Part shown: one piece after another, positions 8,704 to 16,768 of the stretch
Numbering within the stretch: the stretch's first letter is position 1
Layout of the letters: each line of letters starts with the position of its first letter
From: an uncultured Oscillospiraceae bacterium
GTDB lineage: Bacteria > Bacillota > Clostridia > Oscillospirales > Oscillospiraceae
NCBI GenBank assembly: GCA_947626385.1
Contig: CANQSD010000002.1
Span: forward strand, 1 to 50,675
DNA length: 50,675 bases
Direction of reading: 5' to 3'
The notes under the pieces: model-generated
The model's input: the letters and a program-made list of their open reading frames with translations, nothing else
The model's database searches: none
Told to the model about the DNA's origin: nothing
Position numbers and translations under genes: made by a program

Positions 8704-9530
8704 GTTTCGCTCGACTGTGCGCCTGTGCGCGGTTGCGAGACGGGAACGGTTTCGAAAATTCGTACCTGCCTCTGATACGGCTGCCCCTCCCCTTGGGAGG
8801 GGGCAGGGGGTGGGTACGAGTTTCCACGCGGTCCGATAGACGTCCCCACCCTGCCCATCGCTCCGCTCGGGATCGTCGTCGCTGATGCCGCTTTGCTTCG
8901 GGCTTCCTTCGGTCGCCCTCAGGCGCCTGCATCGCTCCTCCTCTCCCCAGCGGGCTTTGCCCGCCGGGGACCCCGGAGGGAGGGGCTTTGGCGGGTGCGG
9001 ATTATCGAAACCGCTCTGTCGTCCAAGCATTCGCTTCCCCCCTGCCCCCCTCCTACGAGGAGGGGGCTTAAAAAGGATGCGCCGCTTTGCGGCGCAATTT
9101 TTTATAAAGGCGGCGCGTAGCGCCGCAACCTTATTCCTCTGACCCCTGTTTCGGAAAAAGGGGTGGCCCCGCAGGGCCGGGGTATTCGAGCTCGTTGAGC
9201 GTAACTGGGGCTTTCAATAATCGGATTGCAGCACCACCCCGGCCTCGCTTCGCTCGGCCACCCCTCCGTAGGAGGGGCAAAACCCTTCCGCCTCGCTGCG
9301 CTCGGCACCTCCCCCACGGGGGAGGTTATTAAGCTCCCCCGTGGGGGAGCTGGCACGGCCGCAGGCCGTGACTGAGGGGTTCCCCCTCCTAGGTCGGGGA
9401 CAGCCGCGAAGCGGCCGGGGTGGTTCGTGTGGCGGCGGGGGCGGGTGGGTGGGAATATAATTCTGCGGCGAAGCCGCAAACCTTTTTCCCGCCGCCATAC
9501 CCCCGCCGCGGTGTAAAAGAATTGTGAACA
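8704..9530. repeat. GC-rich mosaic repeat island between ABC operon and two-component genes
   Basis: About 830 bases without a supportable gene. Blocks include CCTCCTACGAGGAGG near 9050, the GCGGCGCAATTTTTTATAAA module (about 9077-9280), a CCTCCCCCACGGGGGAGG palindrome near 9311-9328 and a CTCCCCCGTGGGGGAG palindrome near 9333. The 9286-9318 stretch is nearly repeated at 29300-29330, where an IS element splits the matching palindrome. Confidence 0.8.
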
Positions 9531-9537
9531 GAGGGAT

Positions 9538-9573
9538 TTTCAGGTTCATTTCAGTTTTCTGGAGTAGTATAAT
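9538..9573 (+). promoter_or_regulatory. Promoter with TTTCAG direct repeats (response-regulator site)
   Basis: TTTCAG occurs at 9538-9543 and 9549-9554, one helical turn (11 bp) apart. A consensus TATAAT is at 9568-9573, and there is no good -35. OmpR-family regulators bind direct repeats of this spacing. The same arrangement precedes htrA (11519-11551), suggesting autoregulation and a shared regulon. Confidence 0.55.
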
Positions 9574-9591
9574 GGGCGGGAGGTGACGGGT

Positions 9592-10263
9592 GTGAAGATT
9601 TTGATCATTGAGGACGAGAAGCTGCTCGCCGATTCCCTGGCGGCGCTGTTGAAGGACCGGGGGTTTGAGGCGGAGGCGGTGTATGACGGGGAGACGGGGG
9701 CGGAGTACGCCATGCTTGGGGTGTACGACCTCCTCATTCTTGACGTGATGATGCCCGGGATGAACGGGCTGGAGGTGGCGCGGGCGGTGCGGGCGCGGAG
9801 GAACGCGACGCCCATTTTGATGCTCACGGCGCGCAGCGGCCTGGAGGACCGGATCGCGGGGCTCAACGCCGGGGCGGACTACTACCTCACCAAGCCCTTT
9901 GACAGCCGGGAGCTGCTGGCGTGCGTCAACGCCCTCCTGCGGCGGCAGGGGAACGAGGTGGACGAGCTGCGGGCCGGGAATACGGTACTGGACCTGGATT
10001 CGGCCACGCTCATCTGCGGGGAGCGGCAGATGCGCCTCTCGGCGCGGGAGTTTGACGTGATGCGGGCCCTCATGCAGGCGGGGGAGCGGAATCTGTCCAA
10101 GGAGACGATTTTGGCGCGTGTCTGGGGGTACGACTCCAACGCCGTGGAGAACCACGTGGAGGTCTATGTGGGCTTTCTCCGGAAGAAGCTGGCGGCCATC
10201 GGGTCCGATGTGGAGATCGTCTCCGCGCGGCGGCTGGGGTACCATCTGGAGGTGAGGGCATGA
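9592..10263 (+). CDS. OmpR-family response regulator
   Basis: A 223-residue two-domain regulator. The receiver domain has acidic residues in IIEDE, the phosphoacceptor D51 in LILDVMMPG and the conserved Lys in LTKPFD. The C-terminal winged helix (about 125-220) contains the family pattern WGYDSNAVENHVEVYV. The start chosen is GTG 9592, about eight bases after GGAGG; an upstream GTG at 9583 would overlap that site. The stop overlaps the kinase start by four bases (ATGA). It probably binds the TTTCAG repeats in front of itself and htrA (inference). Confidence 0.93.
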   Translation: MKILIIEDEKLLADSLAALLKDRGFEAEAVYDGETGAEYAMLGVYDLLILDVMMPGMNGLEVARAVRARRNATPILMLTARSGLEDRIAGLNAGADYYLTKPFDSRELLACVNALLRRQGNEVDELRAGNTVLDLDSATLICGERQMRLSAREFDVMRALMQAGERNLSKETILARVWGYDSNAVENHVEVYVGFLRKKLAAIGSDVEIVSARRLGYHLEVRA

Positions 10264-11465
10264 TAAAAAGGCTGAAGCTCACCTTCATCGGCATCAACAT
10301 GGGGCTGGTGCTGGTGGTGCTCCTTTTGATGTTCGCCCTGGTGTACGGCATCACCGGGCGGGATCTTGAGCGGGAGAGCATGAGGGTGCTGGAGACGGTG
10401 GCGAAGGACCCCTCTCAGATGTTTCGCCCCGGCGAGGCGGACAGCGAGGTCCAGATCCCCTACTTCGTGATCCAGATGGACGCCGCCGGGGAGCCGGTGG
10501 CCGCGGGGGGATACTTCGATCTCTCCGACCAGGACAAGCTCCTGGAGATCCTGGAGGAGGCCCTTGAGGACGGGCAGGAGACGGGGGTTTTGGAGGCATA
10601 CGGCCTTCGGTATCTGGCCTCCGAGAGCCGCCTGGGGCCCTGCGTGGTATTCGCGGATATGTCCAGCGAGCGGGCGACGCTCCAGAATCTGGTGCGGGCG
10701 TGTCTGGGCATCGGGCTCGTGAGCCTGGCGGCGTTTTTCCTCATCAGCGTCTATCTGGCCCGGTGGGCCGTGCGGCCGGTGGAGCGGGCCTGGGAGCAGC
10801 AGCGCCGGTTCGTGGCCGACGCCTCCCATGAGCTCAAGACGCCGCTGACGGTGATCACCACCAACGCCGAGCTCCTGGCCGCCGCCCCGGAGGACGGCGC
10901 CGCGTCGGCCCGGTACGCCGGAAACATCCTCACCATGGCCCGCCAGATGCGGGGGTTGGTGGGGGGACTTCTGGAGCTGGCCAGAGTGGAAAACGGCGCG
11001 GCGGGGAAGGGGATGGAGCGGCTGAATTTCACCGCCCTTGTGGAGGACGCGGCATTGCCCTTCGAGCCGGTGTTCTTCGAGCGGGGGCTGACGCTGGAAA
11101 GCTATACCGAGCCGGACCTTTTCGTCCGGGGCAGCGCCGACCACCTCCGGCAGGCGCCGGAGGTCCTGCTGGACAACGCCCTCAAGTATTCCACATCCCC
11201 CGGCAAGGTCTCGCTGACCCTGCGCCGCCGGGGGCGTCACGCGCTCCTTTCCGTGGCCTCGCCGGGGGAGGGGCTGAGCCGGGAGGAGCTCACGGACATC
11301 TTCAAGCGCTTCTACCGCGCCGACAAGGCAAGGAAGATGAACGAGAGCTACGGCATGGGCCTGTCCATTGCCGCCGGTATCGTGGAGGCCCACGGCGGGC
11401 GCATCTGGGCCCAGTCCCAGGGCGGGTACAACACCTTCTTCGTGGAGCTGCCACTGGTCAAATAG
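10260..11465 (+). CDS. Sensor histidine kinase
   Basis: A 401-residue membrane kinase. Transmembrane segments at about 11-31 and 147-168 bracket a sensor domain of about 115 residues. The dimerisation/phosphoacceptor box is DASHELKTPLTV with H190. The ATPase domain has an N-box LLDNALKYS, an F-box FKRFYRAD and a G2 box YGMGLSIA. The G1 box, usually DxGxG, reads SPGEG, so the adenine-contacting Asp is replaced. It is translationally coupled to the regulator. The signal is unknown; the downstream htrA suggests envelope or secretion stress, as in CssRS-type systems. Confidence 0.93.
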   Translation: MIKRLKLTFIGINMGLVLVVLLLMFALVYGITGRDLERESMRVLETVAKDPSQMFRPGEADSEVQIPYFVIQMDAAGEPVAAGGYFDLSDQDKLLEILEEALEDGQETGVLEAYGLRYLASESRLGPCVVFADMSSERATLQNLVRACLGIGLVSLAAFFLISVYLARWAVRPVERAWEQQRRFVADASHELKTPLTVITTNAELLAAAPEDGAASARYAGNILTMARQMRGLVGGLLELARVENGAAGKGMERLNFTALVEDAALPFEPVFFERGLTLESYTEPDLFVRGSADHLRQAPEVLLDNALKYSTSPGKVSLTLRRRGRHALLSVASPGEGLSREELTDIFKRFYRADKARKMNESYGMGLSIAAGIVEAHGGRIWAQSQGGYNTFFVELPLVK

Positions 11466-11518
11466 GGACGCGCGGTTCATCAAAAAAGCACAAATCGTTC
11501 AAAAAATGTTCACGGGTC

Positions 11519-11551
11519 TTTCAGGGTCCTTTCAGGTTCGGGGAATATAGT
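11519..11551 (+). promoter_or_regulatory. htrA promoter with TTTCAG direct repeats
   Basis: TTTCAG at 11519-11524 and 11530-11535 (11-bp period), with a third weaker TTCACG-like half site upstream, then a TATAGT -10 at 11546-11551. The repeats cover the -35 position, as expected for an activator-dependent promoter. Confidence 0.55.
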
Positions 11552-11591
11552 AAGAGCATCAAGAGGCCAAGACCTGAAAGGAGTAATTCCC

Positions 11592-12971
11592 ATGGATGAC
11601 ATGAACAATTTTAATGAGATGAACGAGATGAACGAGATGAGCGGGCCCGTCGCCCCCGCACCTGCAAAGCCCCGGAGGAAGGGCAAAAAGGTCCTCAAGG
11701 GCGTGGCCCTGGTGCTGGCGGCGGCCATCGTCGCGGGCGCGGCCGGCTTCGGCGGGGCGGCGCTCTACCGGGTCGCCTTCCCGGTCGCGACGCCGGAGGC
11801 CCAGGTTCCCGACAGGAGCGGGGCACCCGGTGAGGCGGGCACGACGGACGAGACGGACAAACCGGACAAGACCGACGAGACGGAGGACAGGGACGATGAG
11901 AGCGGACGCCATACGCTCCTCACCTCCGGCGCGCCCCTCAGCGCCGCCGGCGCGGCGGTGAGCCCCGAGGAGCTCTATGAGGCGGTGCTGCCCTCCTGCG
12001 TGGGCATTACGGTGTCCACCACGGTGAACATCTGGGGCCAGACCACCACCTCCGCCGCCTCCGGCTCCGGCTTCATCCTCACCGCCGACGGGTACATCGC
12101 CACCAACTACCACGTCATCGAGGACGCCAGGAGCGGCGCGGACATCGCCGTGACCCTCTCCGACGGCACCAGGTATACCGCCAAGCTGGTGGGCGGCGAC
12201 GAGGGACACGACGTGGCCGTGGTCAAGATCGACGCCGAGGGCCTGACCCCCGCCGTCATCGGCGACAGCGGCTCCCTGCGGGTGGCCCAGTGGGTCTGCA
12301 CCGTGGGCAATCCCCTGGGCGAGTTGACCTTCTCCTTCTCCGACGGGCGCGTCTCGGCGCTGGACCGGATCATCTCCACCGACAACTCCGAGAGCATGAA
12401 TATGCTCCAGACCAACTGCGCCATCAACCCCGGCAACTCCGGCGGGCCGCTCTTTGACGAGCAGGGGCGCGTGGTGGGCATCGTCACCGCCAAGTACACC
12501 AGGGCGTCCACCGATGTCAGCGCCGAGGGGCTGGGCTTCGCCATCCCCATCGACGACGTGAAAAGTATTCTCACCGACCTTATGGATCACGGCGGATTTG
12601 CCGGAAAGCCCCTCCTCGGCGTCACCGCCAGCACGGTCACCGAAACCATGCAGCGCTACGGCCTGCCCGCCGGCGCGGCGGTGGAGTCGGTGAACGAAGG
12701 CTCCTGCGCTGAGAAGGCGGGGCTTCAGGAGGGGGACATCATCACCGCCCTGGACGGCAAGGCCGTCGCCTCCCATACGGAGCTCGCCGCCGCCATCGCC
12801 GCCCACCGCGCCGGGGACACCGTCACCCTCACCGTCTACCGCCAGGGCCGCACCCTCACCCTCACCGCCACCCTAGACGAGCAGACGGACGCCGCCGAGA
12901 CGCCACAGCAGCAGACCCCGGAGGTCCAGATCCCGTCAAACTGGCCGTTCGGGTACGGAAACTGGGCGTAA
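11592..12971 (+). CDS. htrA: HtrA/DegP-like membrane-anchored serine protease
   Basis: A 459-residue protein with a short Met/Asn/Glu-rich start, a basic stretch and one membrane anchor (about 36-60). An acidic, Thr/Asp-rich linker follows, then a trypsin-like domain with the triad H174 (NYHVIED), D207 (GHDVAVVKID) and S283 (NPGNSGGPLF). A single PDZ domain (about 335-425) lies near the C-terminus. HtrA proteases degrade or refold damaged extracytoplasmic proteins. The start has GAAAGGAG upstream. The promoter carries the same direct repeats as the adjacent two-component operon, so control by that system is likely. A strong terminator follows. Confidence 0.95.
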   Translation: MDDMNNFNEMNEMNEMSGPVAPAPAKPRRKGKKVLKGVALVLAAAIVAGAAGFGGAALYRVAFPVATPEAQVPDRSGAPGEAGTTDETDKPDKTDETEDRDDESGRHTLLTSGAPLSAAGAAVSPEELYEAVLPSCVGITVSTTVNIWGQTTTSAASGSGFILTADGYIATNYHVIEDARSGADIAVTLSDGTRYTAKLVGGDEGHDVAVVKIDAEGLTPAVIGDSGSLRVAQWVCTVGNPLGELTFSFSDGRVSALDRIISTDNSESMNMLQTNCAINPGNSGGPLFDEQGRVVGIVTAKYTRASTDVSAEGLGFAIPIDDVKSILTDLMDHGGFAGKPLLGVTASTVTETMQRYGLPAGAAVESVNEGSCAEKAGLQEGDIITALDGKAVASHTELAAAIAAHRAGDTVTLTVYRQGRTLTLTATLDEQTDAAETPQQQTPEVQIPSNWPFGYGNWA

Positions 12972-12990
12972 AGAGCGGGAATGAATTGAA

Positions 12991-13025
12991 AAAAGCACCG
13001 AAAAGAGGAACTTTTCGGTGCTTTT
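12991..13025 (+). terminator. Intrinsic terminator of htrA
   Basis: A 15-bp perfect stem (12991-13005 with 13011-13025), loop AGGAA, built around GCACCGAAAAG with the stem ending in TTTT. Confidence 0.8.
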
Positions 13026-13084
13026 GCGTGTTAAAGCAGGGTCTACATGGCCTGAAAGGGGGTTATGGCAGGAGCGTTTTGTCG

Positions 13085-13330
13085 GGGCAGCGCCGTCATT
13101 CAACGCTCGCTGCCCCCCTGCCCCCCCTCCTACGAGGAGGGGGCGAAAAAGGTTGCGCCGGAGGCGCAATTGAATATAAACGTGGCGCGAAGCGGCGCAA
13201 CCTTTTTGGGGCTCCCCTTCGTAAGGGGAGCTGTCGAGCGAAGCGAGACTGAGGGATCGAGGGTTGCGGTTTCTGAGATGTTCCGTCAAATCGCGCCGAA
13301 GGCGCAAACCTTTACCGCCGCCGCGATTCT
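13085..13330. repeat. GC-rich mosaic repeat island, htrA to hydrolase
   Basis: Contains CCTCCTACGAGGAGG, a TTGCGCCGGAGGCGCAA palindrome, GGCGCGAAGCGGCGC and a CTCCCCTTCGTAAGGGGAG palindrome. The blocks recur in the other gaps. No gene is supported. Confidence 0.75.
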
Positions 13331-13342
13331 CAGGCGGTGCCA

Positions 13343-14251
13343 TTACTTTGTCTCGTATGTATGCGCCTCCAGGAAGGCAAGGACCTGGTTGACGGCGGTG
13401 GTGAGGGCGGCACCGCCGAAGCCGTGGCCGGCGCCGGGGATGACGGTGAGGTCCACGCGGTCGGCGCCGTAGGCCGCCACGGCGTTATCGATGTACTTGC
13501 GGGCCACCAGCGCGTCCTTGTCGCCCCAGACGATGCAGACGTCGCCGGGATAGCCGCCGATGACGGCGAAGGGGTCCAGGTCCCGGATGGAGCTGATGAA
13601 CTCCGCGCCGATGGAGTAGCCCATGAGGGGAGTGTTCCGGATGGGGGCGGAGCGCCAGTCGTCGGGGATGTTGAAGGCGGGGAAGTAGAGGGCCAGTGCC
13701 GCGATCTCATCCCGGATGTCCTCGTCCGCCGCCGTGAGGGCCGCGATGAAGCCGCCCTGACTGCCGCCGAAGAGGAAGATTTGGGTGGGGTCCACGTTGG
13801 GAAGCTTCTTCACGTCCGCGATGGCGGCCCGCAGGTCCTCCTTCATGGTGGTGGGGGAGTAGTCCGCCGCCGTGCGACCGGTGCTCCGGCCGTTCGCCTG
13901 CGCCCCGCAGAAGTCAAAGGCATAGCAGACGTAGCCCCGGGCGGCCCAGGTCCGGAACTCCGTGGGGAAGTCCGTGTTGTGGCCGTTGAAGCCGTGGCAC
14001 AGGATGACGGCGGGGAATTTTCCTTCCTCCTTGGGGGCGGCCATGGTCCCGAAGAGGGTGACAGAGCGGCCCTGGGTGTCGGTGTAGCTGACGGTGTGCT
14101 CGCTGCGCTCCACCACATAGCGCACGTCGGCGGGAAGCTCCCGCGGCTTTCTTCCCTTCATGTCGGTGTCCTCCTTTTTGGCGCATCCGGCCAAAAGTCC
14201 CGCCGCCAGGGCGAGGGCCAGGAGCGCGCGGACGGTTTTCTTCAGGTTCAT
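13343..14251 (-). CDS. Alpha/beta-hydrolase lipoprotein
   Basis: A 302-residue secreted lipoprotein. The signal sequence ends in a lipobox LLAGC with C23 as the lipidated residue. The fold shows CHGFNG (oxyanion region), nucleophile S164 in FGGSQGG, D246 in GDKDALV and H276 in GAGHGF, a complete hydrolase triad. It resembles the dienelactone-hydrolase/acyl-peptidase-like group; the substrate is unknown, with esters the likeliest. It starts three bases after the marR stop, so it is co-transcribed with and probably controlled by that regulator. Confidence 0.88.
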   Translation of the reverse strand: MNLKKTVRALLALALAAGLLAGCAKKEDTDMKGRKPRELPADVRYVVERSEHTVSYTDTQGRSVTLFGTMAAPKEEGKFPAVILCHGFNGHNTDFPTEFRTWAARGYVCYAFDFCGAQANGRSTGRTAADYSPTTMKEDLRAAIADVKKLPNVDPTQIFLFGGSQGGFIAALTAADEDIRDEIAALALYFPAFNIPDDWRSAPIRNTPLMGYSIGAEFISSIRDLDPFAVIGGYPGDVCIVWGDKDALVARKYIDNAVAAYGADRVDLTVIPGAGHGFGGAALTTAVNQVLAFLEAHTYETK

Positions 14252-14254
14252 GTG

Positions 14255-14680
14255 TTATTCTCCCTTCAAATTTCTCGTGACCTTCGAAAGCATCTCCAGA
14301 AGCGTCTGACGCTCCTGGGCGGAAAACCCCCGAAAGCCCAGCTCCTCCATGGATTCCACGGCCTCCTCCAGCGTGTCCGCCGTCCGGCGGCCCTCGTCGG
14401 TGAGAGTGACGAACAGGGCGGATTTGCCCGACAGCGTGGCCTGACGCTCCCGGCGAATGAGGCCCCGGTCCTCGCAGGAGCGCAGGAGCACCGTCAGCGT
14501 CGATTCCCGGACGCCGCAAAGCCTCGCCAGCTCCTTCTGCATGAGCCCGTCCCCCCGGCGGAGGATGTAGAGGATCTTGGGCTGTCCCTCCGTGAGCCCC
14601 ATCCGGGCAAACGCCCGCCGGCTCACCTCCCCGTGAGCGGCGGAGGCCCCCATCAGCGCCAGAAAAAGCTTGTCGTACAT
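14255..14680 (-). CDS. MarR-family transcriptional regulator
   Basis: A 141-residue winged-helix regulator. The recognition region reads QKELARLCGVRESTLTVLLRSCEDRGLIRRERQ, here described by its ends because the fold is typical, and the wing includes DEGRR. The start at 14680 (MYDKLF) has GAGGG upstream; longer in-frame extensions run through the promoter and are rejected. A consensus promoter (14727-14755) and a CTAATTAG palindrome (14706-14713) near the transcription start suggest autoregulation. It precedes the lipoprotein hydrolase, its likely target. Confidence 0.9.
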   Translation of the reverse strand: MYDKLFLALMGASAAHGEVSRRAFARMGLTEGQPKILYILRRGDGLMQKELARLCGVRESTLTVLLRSCEDRGLIRRERQATLSGKSALFVTLTDEGRRTADTLEEAVESMEELGFRGFSAQERQTLLEMLSKVTRNLKGE

Positions 14681-14705
14681 GACCGTGCCCTCGCTTATGA
14701 GAAGA

Positions 14706-14755
14706 CTAATTAGGAATCCAAGAAAAAGCATACCATACGCCGCCCCGGCTGTCAA
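14706..14755 (-). promoter_or_regulatory. Promoter and possible operator of the marR-hydrolase operon
   Basis: On the minus strand, consensus TTGACA (14750-14755), 17-bp spacer and TATGCT (14727-14732). The palindrome CTAATTAG (14706-14713) lies just after the expected transcription start and may be the MarR site. Confidence 0.65.
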
Positions 14756-14803
14756 TCCCTGGCGGAAAATTTCCGGCGATCCCGGATCGGCGGGGCGAAA
14801 AAC

Positions 14804-14832
14804 TTGCTTTATGGGCGCCGGCGTGGTAAAAT
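14804..14832 (+). promoter_or_regulatory. Promoter of the cobT operon
   Basis: TTGCTT (14804-14809), exact 17-bp spacer, TAAAAT (14827-14832). It lies 22 bases ahead of the first start codon, with no riboswitch between. Confidence 0.6.
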
Positions 14833-14854
14833 GGCGGCATAGGGGGCGGTGCGT

Positions 14855-15148
14855 GTGAGAAAGCCGGGAAAGGACGATTGCCTCCGCCTGCTCCAAGGTA
14901 AGCGGGAGGAGCTTTTGGCGCATGGCGCGGACAGGCTCCCCCAGAGGGCGGACTTTGAAAACGACGAGGTCGTGGCCATCAAGGCGTTTTTAGGGCCGTG
15001 GCCGAGAGCCTTGGAGGCGGCGGGGCTCAAGGAGCCCCGGAGCGAGGACAGATTAGAGAAAAACCGGGAAAAGCGCCGCCGCGCGAGACGCCGCGCCCGC
15101 AAGGCGCGCCAAAGCGAGGGCGCATCGGAGGCGGATGGAGATGTGTGA
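14855..15148 (+). CDS. Small basic protein with HEAR-like repeat, first gene of cobT operon
   Basis: A 97-residue protein. The centre (RLPQRADFENDEV followed by IKAFLGPWPRALEAAGLKEP) resembles the short repeat found near homing endonucleases and in small clostridial proteins, with a G-P/T-W-xx-AL-xx-AGL core. The last 35 residues are very rich in Arg, Lys and Glu. GTG 14855 is chosen because GGGGGC is about seven bases upstream; GTG 14849 would be too close. It overlaps cobT by 14 bases. The function is unknown; nucleic-acid binding is a guess from charge and repeat type. Confidence 0.65.
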   Translation: MRKPGKDDCLRLLQGKREELLAHGADRLPQRADFENDEVVAIKAFLGPWPRALEAAGLKEPRSEDRLEKNREKRRRARRRARKARQSEGASEADGDV

Positions 15149-16229
15149 GGAGCGCGATCTTTTGGCGCTCATCGAGAGCGTGAGGCCCCTGGACGGGGAC
15201 GCCATGGAGAGGGCGCGGCGGCGGCAGGCGGAGCTTGCCAAGCCGCCGGGAAGCCTGGGGCGGCTGGAGGAGCTGTCCGTACAGCTGGCCGGCATCACCG
15301 GGCGGGTGTGCGATACGTTGGAGAAAAAGGTCCTGCTGGTCTTCTGCGCCGACAACGGCGTGGTGGAGGAGGGCGTCGCGGTGGCCCCCCAGTCGGTGAC
15401 GGCGGCGCAGACGGTGAACCTCGTCCGGCATCGGACAGGCGCTTCGGTGCTGGCCCGCCGGTTCGGCGTGGAGCTCTGCGTCTGCGACGTGGGGGTGAAC
15501 GCGGCGCTTTCGGACGGGCGTATTTTAAATAGGAAAATCGCCTTTGGGACGGCCAACATCGCCAAAGGCCCGGCCATGAGCCGGGAGGACGCGGTACGGG
15601 CCATATGGGCCGGCGTTGACACGGCGGAGGAGGCCATTCAAGAGGGCGCGGCGGTCCTGGGCGTGGGGGAGATGGGCATCGGCAACACCACCACATCCTC
15701 TGCCGTACTGGCGGCGCTGACCGGGGCAAGCGTCCCGGCTGTCACGGGCCGGGGCGGCGGGCTCACGGATGAGGGGCTTTGCCGGAAGGTCGCGGTTATC
15801 GAGCGGGCGCTTGCGGTGAACGCGCCGGACGGGGCCGACCCTGTCGACGTGCTGGCGAAGGTGGGGGGCCTGGACATCTGCGCCATGTGCGGGGCGTTTT
15901 TGCTGGCCGCGTCCCGGCGGGTCCCGGCGGTGATCGACGGGTTTATCTGCGCCGTGGCGGCGCTGTGCGCCGTGCGGCTTTGCCCGGAAGTGAGGGGCTT
16001 TCTCATCCCCTCCCACGCTTCCCGGGAGCCGGGGTACCGCGTCGCTATGGAGACGCTGGGCCTGGAGCCGCTTTTCGACCTGCGGATGCGTCTGGGGGAG
16101 GGCAGCGGGTGCCCCATCGCCATGATGATGCTGGACGCCGCCGCGGCGGTGATGCGGGACATGGCTACCTTCGCAGAGGCGGGCATCGACGATCAGTATC
16201 TGGACAGCGTCCGGGGGGAGGGCGTATGA
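15135..16229 (+). CDS. cobT: Nicotinate-nucleotide--dimethylbenzimidazole phosphoribosyltransferase
   Basis: A 364-residue CobT, normal length. It transfers phosphoribose from nicotinate mononucleotide to the lower-ligand base, forming alpha-ribazole phosphate. Family motifs include KPPGSLGRLE near the N-terminus, ADNGVVEEGV, GEMGIGNTTT, and the catalytic Glu E322 in RMRLGEGSG. Two ATG codons, 15135 and 15141, sit behind GGAGG; the second has the better spacing, so the start may be two codons later. It overlaps the upstream small ORF and shares ATGA with cobU, giving a tightly coupled operon. Confidence 0.96.
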   Translation: MEMCEERDLLALIESVRPLDGDAMERARRRQAELAKPPGSLGRLEELSVQLAGITGRVCDTLEKKVLLVFCADNGVVEEGVAVAPQSVTAAQTVNLVRHRTGASVLARRFGVELCVCDVGVNAALSDGRILNRKIAFGTANIAKGPAMSREDAVRAIWAGVDTAEEAIQEGAAVLGVGEMGIGNTTTSSAVLAALTGASVPAVTGRGGGLTDEGLCRKVAVIERALAVNAPDGADPVDVLAKVGGLDICAMCGAFLLAASRRVPAVIDGFICAVAALCAVRLCPEVRGFLIPSHASREPGYRVAMETLGLEPLFDLRMRLGEGSGCPIAMMMLDAAAAVMRDMATFAEAGIDDQYLDSVRGEGV

Positions 16230-16768
16230 CGGTTTTCATTTCCGGCGGGGCCAAGAGCGGCAAGTCCTCCCTGGCCCAGCGGTGCGCCTTGCGCCTGGCC
16301 GGCGGGGGGAAGCGGTACTATGTGGCCACCATGCTCCCCTCGGACGACGAGGACCGGGCCCGCATCCGCCGGCACGTGGCCGACCGGGCGGGGATGGGCT
16401 TTGAGACGCTGGAGGTCCCGCGGCGGGCGGAGGACTGTCTGTCTCTGGGCGACCCTGCGGGGACCTTTCTGGTGGACAGCGTGACGGCGCTGCTACTCAA
16501 TGAGATGTATCCCGCCGGGACCGCTGAGGCCGACCCCGACGCGGCAAAGCGCTGCGCGGAGGGGCTTTTGAAGGTCGCGAAGGGCGCGGGGAACGCGGTG
16601 TTCGTCTCCGACTACATCTACTCCGACGCCGTCCGATACGACGCGTTTACCGAACGCTACCGCGCGGACCTGGCCTCCGTCGACCGGGCGCTGGCGGCGG
16701 CGTGCGATACGGTCCTGGAGCTTTGCGCCGGGTGCGTCACGGTCCACAAGGGGGTGTGGGAAGGGTGA
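16226..16768 (+). CDS. cobU: Adenosylcobinamide kinase / guanylyltransferase
   Basis: A 180-residue CobU. It phosphorylates adenosylcobinamide and then forms GDP-cobinamide. The P-loop is GGAKSGKSS (7-15). The guanylylated His should be H50 in RIRRHVADR. A VSDYIYSDAVRYDAFTERYR-type stretch is the conserved part that follows. The start ATG overlaps the cobT stop and the last bases overlap the GTG start of cobS, so the three are translationally coupled. Confidence 0.95.
   Translation: MTVFISGGAKSGKSSLAQRCALRLAGGGKRYYVATMLPSDDEDRARIRRHVADRAGMGFETLEVPRRAEDCLSLGDPAGTFLVDSVTALLLNEMYPAGTAEADPDAAKRCAEGLLKVAKGAGNAVFVSDYIYSDAVRYDAFTERYRADLASVDRALAAACDTVLELCAGCVTVHKGVWEG

Noticed and set aside
16702..16764. 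Upstream ATG extension of cobS
   Set aside because: It would read within cobU in another frame; the GTG at 16765 overlaps the cobU stop and starts a normal CobS N-terminus.
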